From Virgifigura deserti (GTDB lineage Bacteria; Pseudomonadota; Alphaproteobacteria; Dongiales; Dongiaceae), in contig QOZR01000005.1 in assembly GCA_003576685.1 (NCBI GenBank), positions 277,632 through 341,631 on the forward strand: DNA of 64,000 bases, read 5' to 3'. Shown piece by piece: positions 9,068 through 17,020 of the stretch. Position 1 is the first letter of the stretch. Each line of letters begins with the position of its first letter. Below the pieces are notes generated by a model, which was given only the letters and a program-made list of their open reading frames with translations, was not told where the DNA came from and did not search any database. A program made the translations under genes and the position numbers.

Positions 9068-9624
9068 ACGCAGCTACGGCACCGAGCCAGACTCCAGGCG
9101 GTATAGTTATCGAGGAAGCCACGTCGGAGGACGTCGCCGCCATCCAGCGGATTTATGCCCATCACGTGCTTCACGGCGTCGCCTCCTTCGAGGAAGTGGC
9201 GCCGGACGAGACCGAGATGGACCGGCGGCGACGGGAGATTCTCGGGCGCGGACTCCCCTATCTGGTCGCCAAACGCGACGGGCTCGTCCGCGGCTTCGCC
9301 TATGCCGGTCCGTTCCGGCCGCGTACCGCCTATCGCTATACGGTGGAAGATTCCGTCTATGTCGCACCCGAGGCGGTCGGACAGGGATTCGGCCGGGCCG
9401 CGCTCGGCGGAGTGATCCGCCGCTGCACCGATCTAGGCATGCGACAGATGGTCGCGGTCATCGGCGACTCTGGCAACAGCGCCTCGATCAGGCTGCATGA
9501 GAGCCTCGGCTTCCAGCGCGCGGCGCTGTTGCGCTCGGTCGGGTTCAAGCTGGGCCGCTGGGTCGACAGCGTGATCATGCAGCTCAGCCTCGGGGAGGCC
9601 AACGACACACTCCCCAAGCGCTGA
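9064..9624 (+). CDS. GNAT N-acetyltransferase, phosphinothricin/methionine-sulfoximine type
   Basis: A 186-residue acetyl-CoA-dependent N-acetyltransferase. After about 12 flexible residues the protein follows the Pat/MddA pattern: 'DVAAIQRIYAHHVLHGVASF', then 'GFAYAGPFRPRTAYRYTVED', then the acetyl-CoA loop 'GQGFGRAAL', and 'NSASIRLHESLGF' near the end. Relatives acetylate phosphinothricin, methionine sulfoximine or methionine sulfone. The ATG at 9064 overlaps the stop of the amidohydrolase gene (ATGA), so the two form one operon. In cells without the herbicide, such enzymes usually act on methionine derivatives; the substrate here is inferred, not shown. Confidence 0.85.
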   Translation: MNAATAPSQTPGGIVIEEATSEDVAAIQRIYAHHVLHGVASFEEVAPDETEMDRRRREILGRGLPYLVAKRDGLVRGFAYAGPFRPRTAYRYTVEDSVYVAPEAVGQGFGRAALGGVIRRCTDLGMRQMVAVIGDSGNSASIRLHESLGFQRAALLRSVGFKLGRWVDSVIMQLSLGEANDTLPKR

Positions 9625-9654
9625 AAACTGCGGCTCCACGCCATTCCTAGCCGC

Positions 9655-9684
9655 AAAAAAAAGGGCCGTGCATAAGCACGGCCC
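9655..9684 (-). terminator. rho-independent terminator of the small RNA
   Basis: On the minus strand GGGCCGTGC, loop TTAT, GCACGGCCC form a perfect 9-bp GC-rich stem (9663-9684) followed directly by eight T (9662-9655). There is no T-run on the plus-strand side, so the direction is clearly minus. It may also stop plus-strand readthrough from the acetyltransferase gene, but less well. Confidence 0.88.
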
Positions 9685-9753
9685 AAGTTCAGGGAGGAAA
9701 CGCCCGAAGGGCGATGCGGCCGGGCAATATGGGAATATTGCCACCATGCCGCG
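9655..9753 (-). ncRNA. predicted trans-acting small RNA with anti-Shine-Dalgarno segment (alpha-r8/suhB-like)
   Basis: The minus strand between 9753 and 9655 has a complete small-RNA architecture and no gene. In order, 5' to 3': a perfect 8-bp hairpin with loop UCCC (9742-9723), a 5-bp hairpin CGCCC-UUC-GGGCG (9713-9701), the single-stranded segment UUUCCUCCCUGAACUU (9700-9685) complementary to ribosome-binding sites, and a 9-bp terminator stem followed by eight U. A sigma70-like promoter lies at the right distance upstream. Two hairpins, a CCUCCC linker and a strong terminator are what I recall of the alpha-r8/suhB (MmgR) RNAs. The RNA runs towards the end of the acetyltransferase gene. The 5' end is estimated; the rest of the gap up to 10083 shows nothing except a palindrome. 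Confidence 0.75.
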
Positions 9754-9759
9754 CTGCAC

Positions 9760-9788
9760 AATATGAAGAGTGTCGAGGGTGTTTTCAA
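9760..9788 (-). promoter_or_regulatory. sigma70-like promoter of the small RNA
   Basis: On the minus strand TTGAAA (9788-9783, five of six bases of the -35 consensus) and CATATT (9765-9760, four of six of the -10 consensus) are separated by exactly 17 bases. Transcription would begin near 9753, ten or so bases before the first hairpin of the predicted RNA. Confidence 0.5.
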
Positions 9789-10055
9789 CCCGCCCCTCCA
9801 CCTTTTCAGAAGCGCCAGACCTCGCTTCATTTCGCCGATTCCCGCCGAACTGCGGGCAAAATTGCTGCATTGCAAAAGCAGCATCGCGGCAATGCGTTTT
9901 GCGCAACCCGGAAACTGGCCGTCGCCCCCGGCTCGGGCTCCGGCCGTCCAGGATCGGATCGGTTTTCTCTTTCCAACCCGCGAACCTGCGGTAAGAATTG
10001 CAACCCGACGCCGGCGGCGGAAGACCGCCGGCCGAGGACGTGCCGCTAGTGGGCT

Positions 10056-10085
10056 GATTCACGCAACGCTTGGATCCCAAGCGTT
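10056..10085. repeat. repeated palindromic element, copy 2
   Basis: This is the second copy of the element at 8122. GATTCACGCAACGCTTGG (10056-10073) runs into a perfect 10-bp inverted repeat, CAACGCTTGG-ATC-CCAAGCGTTG (10064-10086). The palindrome covers the presumed translation start region of the histidine kinase gene, where a bound protein or an RNA hairpin could block expression. Confidence 0.6.
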
Positions 10086-12165
10086 GGAATCGTCACACGA
10101 GGGTCAGGCACGGATATCGCGGCAGGGGGTAAGAAGAATCGGAAAGTACGGACCCGTCGAGCGCAAGCCGATCGCCCGCTGGTCTGTCTTGCCGTTCCTC
10201 GGATTGCTGGGGATCGGCGCGGCAGTGATTGGCGGCCTGATCTTCGCCGCGGCGCGCGGCCAGGACATGGTCGCAACGGCAAAATCGATCGAATTGGCAC
10301 AGTCGCTCCTTACGGCCCAGTCCCGCGACCTCGTCCGGGTCAATCGGGACCATGCCTGGTCGGACGACGCGGTTCGCAACCTCGTCGAGGAGCCGAACGC
10401 GGCTTGGGCGCGCGAGAATATCAGTCATGATCCGCATCAAGCCTCCGGGGTCAGCGAAAGCTTCGTCCTCGATTCGCAAGACCGGTTGCTGTTCCGCTTT
10501 CATAACGGAGAGCCCGTAACACTCGAATCGAGAGTGAAGCCACCTCGCGGACTCGAGACATTGATCGAGGCGGCACGAGCGGGGCCGTCGACGGGAACAT
10601 CGGGAGAGCCGACCTCGGTCACCGGCATCGTTCGGATGAACGGGACAATCCATCTGGCCGCCGTTACGCCGATCATGCGCACCAGCGCGGCAGAACCCAG
10701 CACGACGCGGGACAGGTCTCATCTGCTGATCTTCGGCAAGGCGCTCGACTCGGCATGGCTTTCCGTGATCGCGGAGGATTACGGATTCGATGACCTGTCG
10801 GTCGTTCTCAGCGCAGACGAGTTCGACCGGCCGTCGCTCCCGCTCCTGTCCACCGACGGTAGGCGGCTCGGCGCACTGGTCTGGTCGCCGGATACGCCCG
10901 GCAATCAGATGCTCTGGTCGGTGCTGCCGCCGGTCGGCGGCGCCTTCGCGCTGATCGGCCTGCTGGCTTTCGTCATTCTGCGGCAGATCGATCAGGGTCG
11001 ACGGGAGAACCGGCGCCATCTCGAGGTGATCGCCGCCAAGAACGAGCAGCTCGAGAAGCTCGCCGCGCTCCAGCATGCGACGCTCGACAGCGTCGGCGAA
11101 GGCATCAGCGTGTTCGACAAGGATCTGAAGCTGGTTATCTGGAACCGGACCTACGCCGCGATGCACGACTTTCCCGAGACGCTGCTGCGGCCGGGGCTCT
11201 CCTTCGTCGACCTGCTCCGGTTCAATGCCAAGCGTGGCGATTACGCCCCGCGACCGGCCGAGGAGGTCATCGCCGAGCGCCTGGCCGCCGCCATGCGCTG
11301 CGATCGCACGCCGACGGAATATACGCGCCCGGGCGGGCGGGTTCTGGAACTGCGGCGCAATCCGATGCCCGGCGGCGGCTTCGTTAGTTCCGCCCGCGAC
11401 ATTACCGAACGCAAGCGGACCGAACGGGAACTGATGGCAGCGAAGGACCAGGCAGAGCTGGCCAACCGTGCGAAAACCGAGTTTCTCGCCAATATCAGCC
11501 ACGAGCTTCGCACACCGCTGAACGCCGTTCTCGGCTTTTCGGAGATCATGAAGGACGAGCTCTTCGGCCCGGTCGGCTGCGAAGCCTATCGCGGCTATGT
11601 CCAGGACATCCATTTGAGCGGCAGCCTGCTGCTGGAACTCATCAACGACATCCTCGACCTGTCGAAGATCGAAGCCGGCAAGTTCGAGTTGAACGAGGAG
11701 CATGTCGAGCTCGACGAGCTTTTCGCATCGGTCCTGCGCATCATCCGCGAGCGGGCGCAGGCCGCGGGTTTGTCGATAACCGTCGATATCGAGCCTGGAC
11801 TGCCTGCGGTGAGGGCCGACAAGCGGGCACTCAAGCAGATCCTGCTCAATTTGCTGTCGAACGCGGTCAAGTTCACGCCGAGCGGCGGCAGCATCACGCT
11901 GAAGGCGGACCGCGACAGCGACGGGGCCCTTCGGCTCAGCGTTATGGACACCGGGATCGGCATCGCCACCGAGGATATTCCGCAAGCCATGTCGGTATTC
12001 GGCCAGGTCGACAGCACGCTGGCCCGCAAATATAACGGGACCGGGCTGGGTCTGCCGCTGAGCCGCGCGCTTACCGAACTTCACCGCGGCAGCCTTCAGC
12101 TGGCAAGCCAGCCTGGCATCGGGACCGCCGTCTCCGTCTGCCTGCCGCCCGAGCGCGCTGCCTGA
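10084..12165 (+). CDS. membrane-bound hybrid-type sensor: CHASE4-like, PAS_7, HisKA and HATPase histidine kinase
   Basis: A kinase of about 693 residues. Order: N-terminal membrane helix ('VLPFLGLLGIGAAVIGGLIF', about residues 25-45), a periplasmic CHASE4-like part with 'HAWSDDAVRNLVEE', a second helix ('GGAFALIGLLAFVIL'), a PAS_7 domain ('LDSVGEGISVFDKDLKLVIW'), the HisKA H-box 'FLANISHELRTPLNAVLGF', and HATPase motifs 'LLNLLSNAVKFTP' (N), 'DTGIGI' (G1) and 'GTGLGLPLS' (G2). It has no receiver domain, so its partner must be elsewhere. The start is uncertain: no ATG lies close upstream of the first helix, and the TTG at 10084 gives a sensible length; the frame is open back to an ATG at 9763. 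Confidence 0.82.
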   Translation: MESSHEGQARISRQGVRRIGKYGPVERKPIARWSVLPFLGLLGIGAAVIGGLIFAAARGQDMVATAKSIELAQSLLTAQSRDLVRVNRDHAWSDDAVRNLVEEPNAAWARENISHDPHQASGVSESFVLDSQDRLLFRFHNGEPVTLESRVKPPRGLETLIEAARAGPSTGTSGEPTSVTGIVRMNGTIHLAAVTPIMRTSAAEPSTTRDRSHLLIFGKALDSAWLSVIAEDYGFDDLSVVLSADEFDRPSLPLLSTDGRRLGALVWSPDTPGNQMLWSVLPPVGGAFALIGLLAFVILRQIDQGRRENRRHLEVIAAKNEQLEKLAALQHATLDSVGEGISVFDKDLKLVIWNRTYAAMHDFPETLLRPGLSFVDLLRFNAKRGDYAPRPAEEVIAERLAAAMRCDRTPTEYTRPGGRVLELRRNPMPGGGFVSSARDITERKRTERELMAAKDQAELANRAKTEFLANISHELRTPLNAVLGFSEIMKDELFGPVGCEAYRGYVQDIHLSGSLLLELINDILDLSKIEAGKFELNEEHVELDELFASVLRIIRERAQAAGLSITVDIEPGLPAVRADKRALKQILLNLLSNAVKFTPSGGSITLKADRDSDGALRLSVMDTGIGIATEDIPQAMSVFGQVDSTLARKYNGTGLGLPLSRALTELHRGSLQLASQPGIGTAVSVCLPPERAA

Positions 12166-12191
12166 GGCGCAAGGAAACTGGAGCACGCAGG

Positions 12192-13364
12192 ATGATCGAC
12201 CTCGACCGTGCCCGCCGCGACACACCCGCCACGGCAACGCTGCTGCATTTCAACAATGCGGGCGCCTCGCTGATGCCGCAGCCGGTGCTCGCGGCGCAGA
12301 TCGCTCATCTGCAGCGCGAAGCCACAATCGGCGCCTATGAAGCGGCGGAAGCCGCGCGCGACGCGATCGATCACACCTACGCCTCGATCGCCCGGCTGCT
12401 TAATTGCCGATTCGACGAGATCGCCCTGGTGGAGAACGCGACGGTCGGCTGGTCGATGGCGTTCTATGGCCTGAAGCTCGGACCGGGCGACCGCATCCTG
12501 ACCGCACGCGCGGAGTATGCGAGCAATTTCATTGCCTTTCTCCAGGTCGCCGCCCGCACCGGGGCCGTCGTGGAGGCCGTGCCGAACGACGAGAGCGGTC
12601 AGCTTTCCATCGAGGCTCTGACGTCGATGATCGATGATCGCGTCAAGCTGATCGCGATCACCCACGTACCGACCAATAGCGGCCTCGTGAACCCCGCGGA
12701 GGCGGTCGGCCGGGTCGCGCGCGCCCACAATATTCCCTTCCTGCTCGATGCCTGCCAGTCGGCCGGGCAACTGGCGCTCGACGTTGAGGCGCTGGGCTGC
12801 GACATGCTGTCGGCGACCGGACGGAAATATCTCCGTGGGCCGCGCGGGACGGGCTTCCTCTATGTTCGCCGCGCGATTCTGGACCGGCTCGAGCCGCCCT
12901 TCCTCGATCTGCACGCGGCGCGCTGGGTCGCGGCCGACCGGTACGAGATGCGGCCCGACGCCCGCCGCTTCGAGAACTGGGAGAACAACGTCGCCGGCCT
13001 GATCGGCCTCGGCACCGCGGTCGCCTACGCGCTCGACTGGGGCCTGCCCGCGATCGAAGCGCGGGTGACGGCCTTGGCCGCCACGCTGCGCGACCGGCTC
13101 GGCCGGATCGCCGGCATCTCGGTGACCGATATCGGCGAACGGCGCTGCGGCATCGTCAGCTTCACGGTCGCGACGAAGACCGCGGAGGAGATGGCCCGTC
13201 TCCTACGGGCCCGGCGGATCAACGTCTCCGTCTCCGGCCCGGGCTCCACCCTGCTCGACGCCACGGCGCGCCGGCTCCCCGATCTCGTGCGCGCGTCGGT
13301 GCATTACTACAACAGCGAGGAGGAGGTGGAGCGCTTCGCGACAGCGGTGGCGGAGCTGGCTTAA
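12192..13364 (+). CDS. PLP-dependent aminotransferase class V family protein
   Basis: A 390-residue fold-type I enzyme. The lysine that should bind pyridoxal phosphate is K212 in 'SATGRKYLRGPRG', with the cofactor-ring Asp D187 in 'LLDACQSAGQ' and the conserved His in 'ITHVPTNSG'. This is the pattern of the cysteine desulfurase/isopenicillin N epimerase/selenocysteine lyase group, but the active-site Cys loop of true IscS-type desulfurases is not seen, so a racemase, epimerase or lyase acting on an amino acid or peptide is more likely. It starts 26 bases after the histidine kinase gene. It ends close to genes for D-glutamate use, so amino-acid stereochemistry is a reasonable but unproved theme. 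Confidence 0.82.
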   Translation: MIDLDRARRDTPATATLLHFNNAGASLMPQPVLAAQIAHLQREATIGAYEAAEAARDAIDHTYASIARLLNCRFDEIALVENATVGWSMAFYGLKLGPGDRILTARAEYASNFIAFLQVAARTGAVVEAVPNDESGQLSIEALTSMIDDRVKLIAITHVPTNSGLVNPAEAVGRVARAHNIPFLLDACQSAGQLALDVEALGCDMLSATGRKYLRGPRGTGFLYVRRAILDRLEPPFLDLHAARWVAADRYEMRPDARRFENWENNVAGLIGLGTAVAYALDWGLPAIEARVTALAATLRDRLGRIAGISVTDIGERRCGIVSFTVATKTAEEMARLLRARRINVSVSGPGSTLLDATARRLPDLVRASVHYYNSEEEVERFATAVAELA

Positions 13365-13369
13365 ACATC

Positions 13370-14116
13370 TCACCGTGGGCTTACAAGCCATCGATAGCAG
13401 AGCGACATGGCCGTGACGGTCAATCCCCAGTAGAGAATACCCACGGCCATCTCGGCGCCGCGGATCGCCAGATACCAAGGCGAGGATATGTCCGTGGCCG
13501 TCGCAAGCATCTGGCCGGCCAGGGCGAGAAGCCACCAACTCACCAGGATCACGGCAAAAAGCCCGATCAGGCGTAGGCTGTTGCCGCGGGCGAGATCCCA
13601 AGCGTCGACCAGGCTCAGTGCCTGGCCGGCCGCCGCCGCCGGCAAGACGAGCATCACGCGAACGGCCAGGAAAAACACGAGGAGCAGCGGCGCAAGCGCA
13701 ACGGCCACCTTGCCCGCCATGGCGGGAACCGCACCCGCCAGAGACACGCCGATGAACTGCGCAACCAGCAAGCCGACCAGCAGAAGCAGGCTGTAACCGA
13801 GATAGCGCCATTCGGACCGGCCCAATCTCAACCGCGATCGCCCGTCGATAACGACTCGATGCCATGCCGTCGTGAAGCTGATCAGCGACAGCACATAGGA
13901 GATGACGAGAATCGACGTGAACGCGACGAACAAGAGCCCAGTGGATGAGGCTTGGCCCGACGACGCCAGGATCTTCGGCATCACGAACGCCAGGCCGAGC
14001 AGCAGAATCGGAAGGGCGGCCAACCGAAGGAAGGTGGGGAAGCGCCCGAAGAGGAACCGAATCGAGTCGGCAAGGATCTGCAGGGGCGGCAGTCTGCGCC
14101 CTTCCGTCACCCCCAC
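13370..14116 (-). CDS. polytopic membrane protein, unknown function
   Basis: A 248-residue protein with about six hydrophobic segments, among them 'LRLAALPILLLGLAFVMP', 'FVAFTSILVISYVLSLISF' and 'YSLLLLVGLLVAQFIGV'. The layout (short N-terminus, paired helices, a basic loop 'VVIDGRSRLRLGRSEWRY') resembles bacterial YIP1- or glycerophosphoryl-diester-like membrane domains, but I cannot name a family. The GTG at 14116 is the outermost start; another GTG at 14110 would overlap the dgcA stop as GTGA. Either way the gene is the last of the dgcN-dgcA operon and co-transcribed with it. It ends six bases from the convergent PLP enzyme gene. Confidence 0.65.
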   Translation of the reverse strand: MGVTEGRRLPPLQILADSIRFLFGRFPTFLRLAALPILLLGLAFVMPKILASSGQASSTGLLFVAFTSILVISYVLSLISFTTAWHRVVIDGRSRLRLGRSEWRYLGYSLLLLVGLLVAQFIGVSLAGAVPAMAGKVAVALAPLLLVFFLAVRVMLVLPAAAAGQALSLVDAWDLARGNSLRLIGLFAVILVSWWLLALAGQMLATATDISSPWYLAIRGAEMAVGILYWGLTVTAMSLCYRWLVSPR

Positions 14117-15117
14117 AGCTCGGGCGGCGCCGGATGGACGAGGCTGCCCTCATAGCGGAGGCCGGGCTCCCGGTCCCGCGCGAGCAGCAGCGGGCCGTCG
14201 ACATCCACCCAGCGCGCGCCCTGCGCGACCAGCAGCGCCGGCGCCATCGCGAGCGAGGTCGCGACCATGCAGCCGACCATCAGCGCAAAGCCCTGCGCCC
14301 GCGCCGACTCGGCCAGCGCCAGCGCCTCGGTCAGGCCGCCGGTCTTGTCGAGCTTGATATTGACGGCGTCATACTTGCCGACGAGCGCCGGTAGGCTCGC
14401 CCGGTCGTGGCAGCTTTCGTCGGCGCAGACGGCGATCGGACGATCGAGGTCGGCCAGCGCCGCATCCGCATCGGCCGGCAGAGGCTGCTCGATCATCTCG
14501 ACGCCGAGCGGCGCCAGCCGCGGCGCCAGTTCGGCGAAGATCGCCGGCGTCCAGGCCTCGTTCGCGTCGATGATCAGCCGCGCCTGCGGCGCGTTGGCAT
14601 GCACCGCCCGCACCCGGTCGAGATCGCCGGGCCCCGTCAGCTTCAGTTTCAGAAGCGGCCGGTGCGCCTGTGCCCGCGCCGCCTCGGCCATCGCCTCGGC
14701 GTTGCCGAGGCTCAGCGTATAGGCGGTCGTTACCGCTTGCAGCGGAGAGAGACCGGCCAGCTCCGCCGCGGACCGCCCCATCTGCTTCGCCGCCAGATCC
14801 CACAGCGCGCAATCCACCGCGTTGCGGGCCGCCCCGGCCGGCAGGGCCGCCTGCAGCGCCATGCGATCCATGCCCTGTTCGAGGGCCGGTCGCAGGGCCT
14901 CGATCTGCGCCGTCACGCCGGCGATCGTCTCGCCATAGCGACCATAGGGCACGCATTCGCCGCGGCCGATAGCGGCCCCGTGATCGTTCTCCTCCCGCAG
15001 GGTCACGACGACCACCTCGGCCGCCGTCTTGCTGCCGCGCGAGATCGCGAAGCTACCGGCGATGGGCCAGCTCTCGGAGGCGACCGTTACGCCCCTACGG
15101 TCCTCTCGCTGTGTCAT
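14107..15117 (-). CDS. dgcA: N-acetyl-D-glutamate racemase / dipeptide epimerase (DgcA, enolase superfamily)
   Basis: A 336-residue enolase-superfamily enzyme of the muconate-lactonising subgroup. Visible catalytic set: the KxK pair K157/K159 in 'LLKLKLTG', metal ligands D184 ('IIDANEAW'), E210 ('MIEQPLP') and D233 ('CADESC'), and the second-side lysines in 'VNIKLDKTGG'. Close homologues are annotated as L-Ala-D/L-Glu epimerases, but its tight pairing with a DUF1611 gene 14 bases upstream matches the dgcN-dgcA system, in which DgcA racemises N-acetyl-D-glutamate to the L form for catabolism. The ATG at 15117 is chosen as the first codon where the family's N-terminal domain begins. Confidence 0.83.
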   Translation of the reverse strand: MTQREDRRGVTVASESWPIAGSFAISRGSKTAAEVVVVTLREENDHGAAIGRGECVPYGRYGETIAGVTAQIEALRPALEQGMDRMALQAALPAGAARNAVDCALWDLAAKQMGRSAAELAGLSPLQAVTTAYTLSLGNAEAMAEAARAQAHRPLLKLKLTGPGDLDRVRAVHANAPQARLIIDANEAWTPAIFAELAPRLAPLGVEMIEQPLPADADAALADLDRPIAVCADESCHDRASLPALVGKYDAVNIKLDKTGGLTEALALAESARAQGFALMVGCMVATSLAMAPALLVAQGARWVDVDGPLLLARDREPGLRYEGSLVHPAPPELWG

Positions 15118-15131
15118 AGTCCACTCCCCGC

Positions 15132-16133
15132 CTAGACGATCGCGTCGACGATCGGCCCGGCGCCGTTGCGGAAGGGGTCGACCGCGGGCATCCCGAACCG
15201 GTCCTCGACCGACGCCAAGTACTCCCCGGCGGCCCGGTCGTCGAGACTCGCGGTGTTGATGCTGAAACCGACGCAGCGGACATCCGGGTTGGTCAGGCGG
15301 GCGGCCGCAATGTTCGCCTCCATGCAATCGGCAAGGTCCGGCAGCGCCCGGTCGGGCAGACCGCGCATGTGACGCCGCGTCGGCTCGTGACACATCACCA
15401 GAACGTCGGGCTGAGCACCGTGCAGCAGGCCCAGGCTGACCCCGGCGAAGGAAGGATGGAACAGCGAGCCCTGGCCCTCGACCAAGTCCCAATGGTCGGG
15501 ATCGTTGGCCGGCGAGAGCCATTCGACCGCGCCGGAGATGAAATCGGCCACCACCGCATCGATCGAGACCCCGTCCCCCGCGATGAAGATACCGGTCTGG
15601 CCGGTAGCGCGGAAATCGGCCTTCATCCCGCGCCGGCGCATCTCGCGTTCGCAGGCGAGCGTCGTGTACATCTTGCCGACCGAGCAGTCGGTGCCGACCG
15701 CCAGCAGCCGCTTGCCGGGACGCTTGACGCCGGTGGCGACCTCGAAGTCCCGCGCCGGGTGGCGCACGTCGAACAGTTGCCGGCCATGGGCCGCCGCGGC
15801 CTCCCGCAAGGCTGGAACGTCGCTGAGCCGCCGATGCAGGCCGCTGGCCAGGTCCATGCCCTTCTCCAGGGCACGGACAAGGACCGGGATCCAGCTTTCG
15901 GATATCCGGCCGCCCCGGTTCGCTACGCCGACGATCACCGTCTTCACCCCAGCCTCGGCCGCCTCATCGACGGTCATGTCGGGGAGCTTGAGATCCGCCT
16001 TGGCGCCGTCGAGACGAAGCTGCCCCGCGCACCAGTCTCGGCGCCAATGCACGATGCCCTGCGCCGTCTTGGCGGCGAGCTGGTCCGGCACATCGCCGAG
16101 AAACATCAGATAGGGATGCTGAATTGTTGCCAT
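15132..16133 (-). CDS. dgcN: D-glutamate N-acetyltransferase DgcN (DUF1611 family)
   Basis: A 333-residue DUF1611 protein. It has a P-loop-like 'GTDCSVGKMYTTLA', followed by 'KADFRATGQTGIF', 'DLVEGQGSLFHPSF' and 'CHEPTRRHMRGLPD', all typical of the family. DgcN acetylates D-glutamate with acetyl-CoA, and the neighbouring DgcA then converts the product to N-acetyl-L-glutamate; this is known from marine bacteria. The start at the ATG at 16133 has AGGCAGGG upstream and removes an 11-residue non-conserved lead. The order dgcN-dgcA-membrane protein on one strand with gaps of 14 and -10 bases shows a single operon. A role in cell-wall D-amino-acid recycling is inferred. Confidence 0.85.
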   Translation of the reverse strand: MATIQHPYLMFLGDVPDQLAAKTAQGIVHWRRDWCAGQLRLDGAKADLKLPDMTVDEAAEAGVKTVIVGVANRGGRISESWIPVLVRALEKGMDLASGLHRRLSDVPALREAAAAHGRQLFDVRHPARDFEVATGVKRPGKRLLAVGTDCSVGKMYTTLACEREMRRRGMKADFRATGQTGIFIAGDGVSIDAVVADFISGAVEWLSPANDPDHWDLVEGQGSLFHPSFAGVSLGLLHGAQPDVLVMCHEPTRRHMRGLPDRALPDLADCMEANIAAARLTNPDVRCVGFSINTASLDDRAAGEYLASVEDRFGMPAVDPFRNGAGPIVDAIV

Positions 16134-16334
16134 GATCGACCCTGCCTCACGCGATTTTGGCGGCATCCTATCTAAAGGATCGGCGTTTGTCGGCAGGGAT
16201 TTCTCTTAAGGGCGGAGGGCGTTGAGCGGCGGCAGACGGCGGGACATCGGACCTCCGACAATCCTCACGCGTCCTGCCAACCGAAACGCGTTCGCCGTCA
16301 AGCGCGACAATGACGGAATCGCCTCGACCTCTGG

Positions 16335-16793
16335 TCAGGCGAGGCGCGCCGCCACGGCGAAGGCTCCAAGCATCGCCGCGCAGGTGATGAGGTCCAGCGG
16401 CAGCCGCCAGAAACTCTGCCGCGTCCAGCGGCGCGCCGTCCCTTCGGCGATCGTCGCCGGGGCGGCGCGCTCGAAGGCGAGAGCCTTGGGGATGAAATGG
16501 AACGCCGACCAGATTCGCATGATCGCATGGCTGGCGAGGCCGGCCAGCAGCCACAGACGGATCTCCGGCTGCGACCATGTGACGGTAAGGGCGACGACAA
16601 GCGCCAGCTCGAACACGATATGGGCCGGTATCCAGAACCTTCGGCGGGAGACGCCGCCGCGTTCGGGCTGAATGAGCTCGGGACGGCGCGGCCAGGCAGG
16701 ATCGACGACCCGAAATTCATAGAGACCGCCGCCAAGGCTGACGAGCGCGAGCGCACTGGTCAGCCCGGTCGCGACGAGGGATAGCGTAAGCAT
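16335..16793 (-). CDS. small membrane protein with four predicted helices, unknown function
   Basis: A 152-residue hydrophobic protein. Segments 'LSLVATGLTSALALVSLGGG', 'IPAHIVFELALVVALTVTW', 'WLLAGLASHAIMRIW' and 'LDLITCAAMLGAFAVAARL' predict four membrane helices. A conserved-looking 'SHAIMRIWSAFHFIPKALAF' lies before the last helix. It is not part of the dgcN operon, since 160 bases of non-coding DNA separate them. I do not recognise the family. Confidence 0.6.
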   Translation of the reverse strand: MLTLSLVATGLTSALALVSLGGGLYEFRVVDPAWPRRPELIQPERGGVSRRRFWIPAHIVFELALVVALTVTWSQPEIRLWLLAGLASHAIMRIWSAFHFIPKALAFERAAPATIAEGTARRWTRQSFWRLPLDLITCAAMLGAFAVAARLA

Positions 16794-17020
16794 GATTGCC
16801 CCAGCGGAATTGAGTCGGGAATATCCTTAACTAAAAGGCTTTTCCGGCACGGGAAGGCTATCCGCGGCACGTTTAAAGGGGATTAAGAGAGCCTAACCCG
16901 CGCTCGCCCAGGCCCGCAGACCATGGATCGGCGATGTTGGGCACTCTAAGAGGCGATGCAGAACCGGCTTGGCTGTGGCAGAGTGACGGCCAGGAATCTC
17001 AACGACGACGGGAACGACTC

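Noticed and set aside
9663..9684. Hairpin as a terminator of the acetyltransferase gene on the plus strand
   Set aside because: On the plus strand no T-run follows the stem; the T-run is on the minus strand, so I assign it to the small RNA.
10093..12237. 714-codon open frame on the minus strand
   Set aside because: It lies opposite the histidine kinase, whose H-box, N-box and G-boxes are intact. The mirror product has no family features.
16873..16886. TTAA-N6-TTAA upstream of the YajQ gene as a CtrA box
   Set aside because: The CtrA consensus requires seven bases between the half-sites, so the spacing is wrong.
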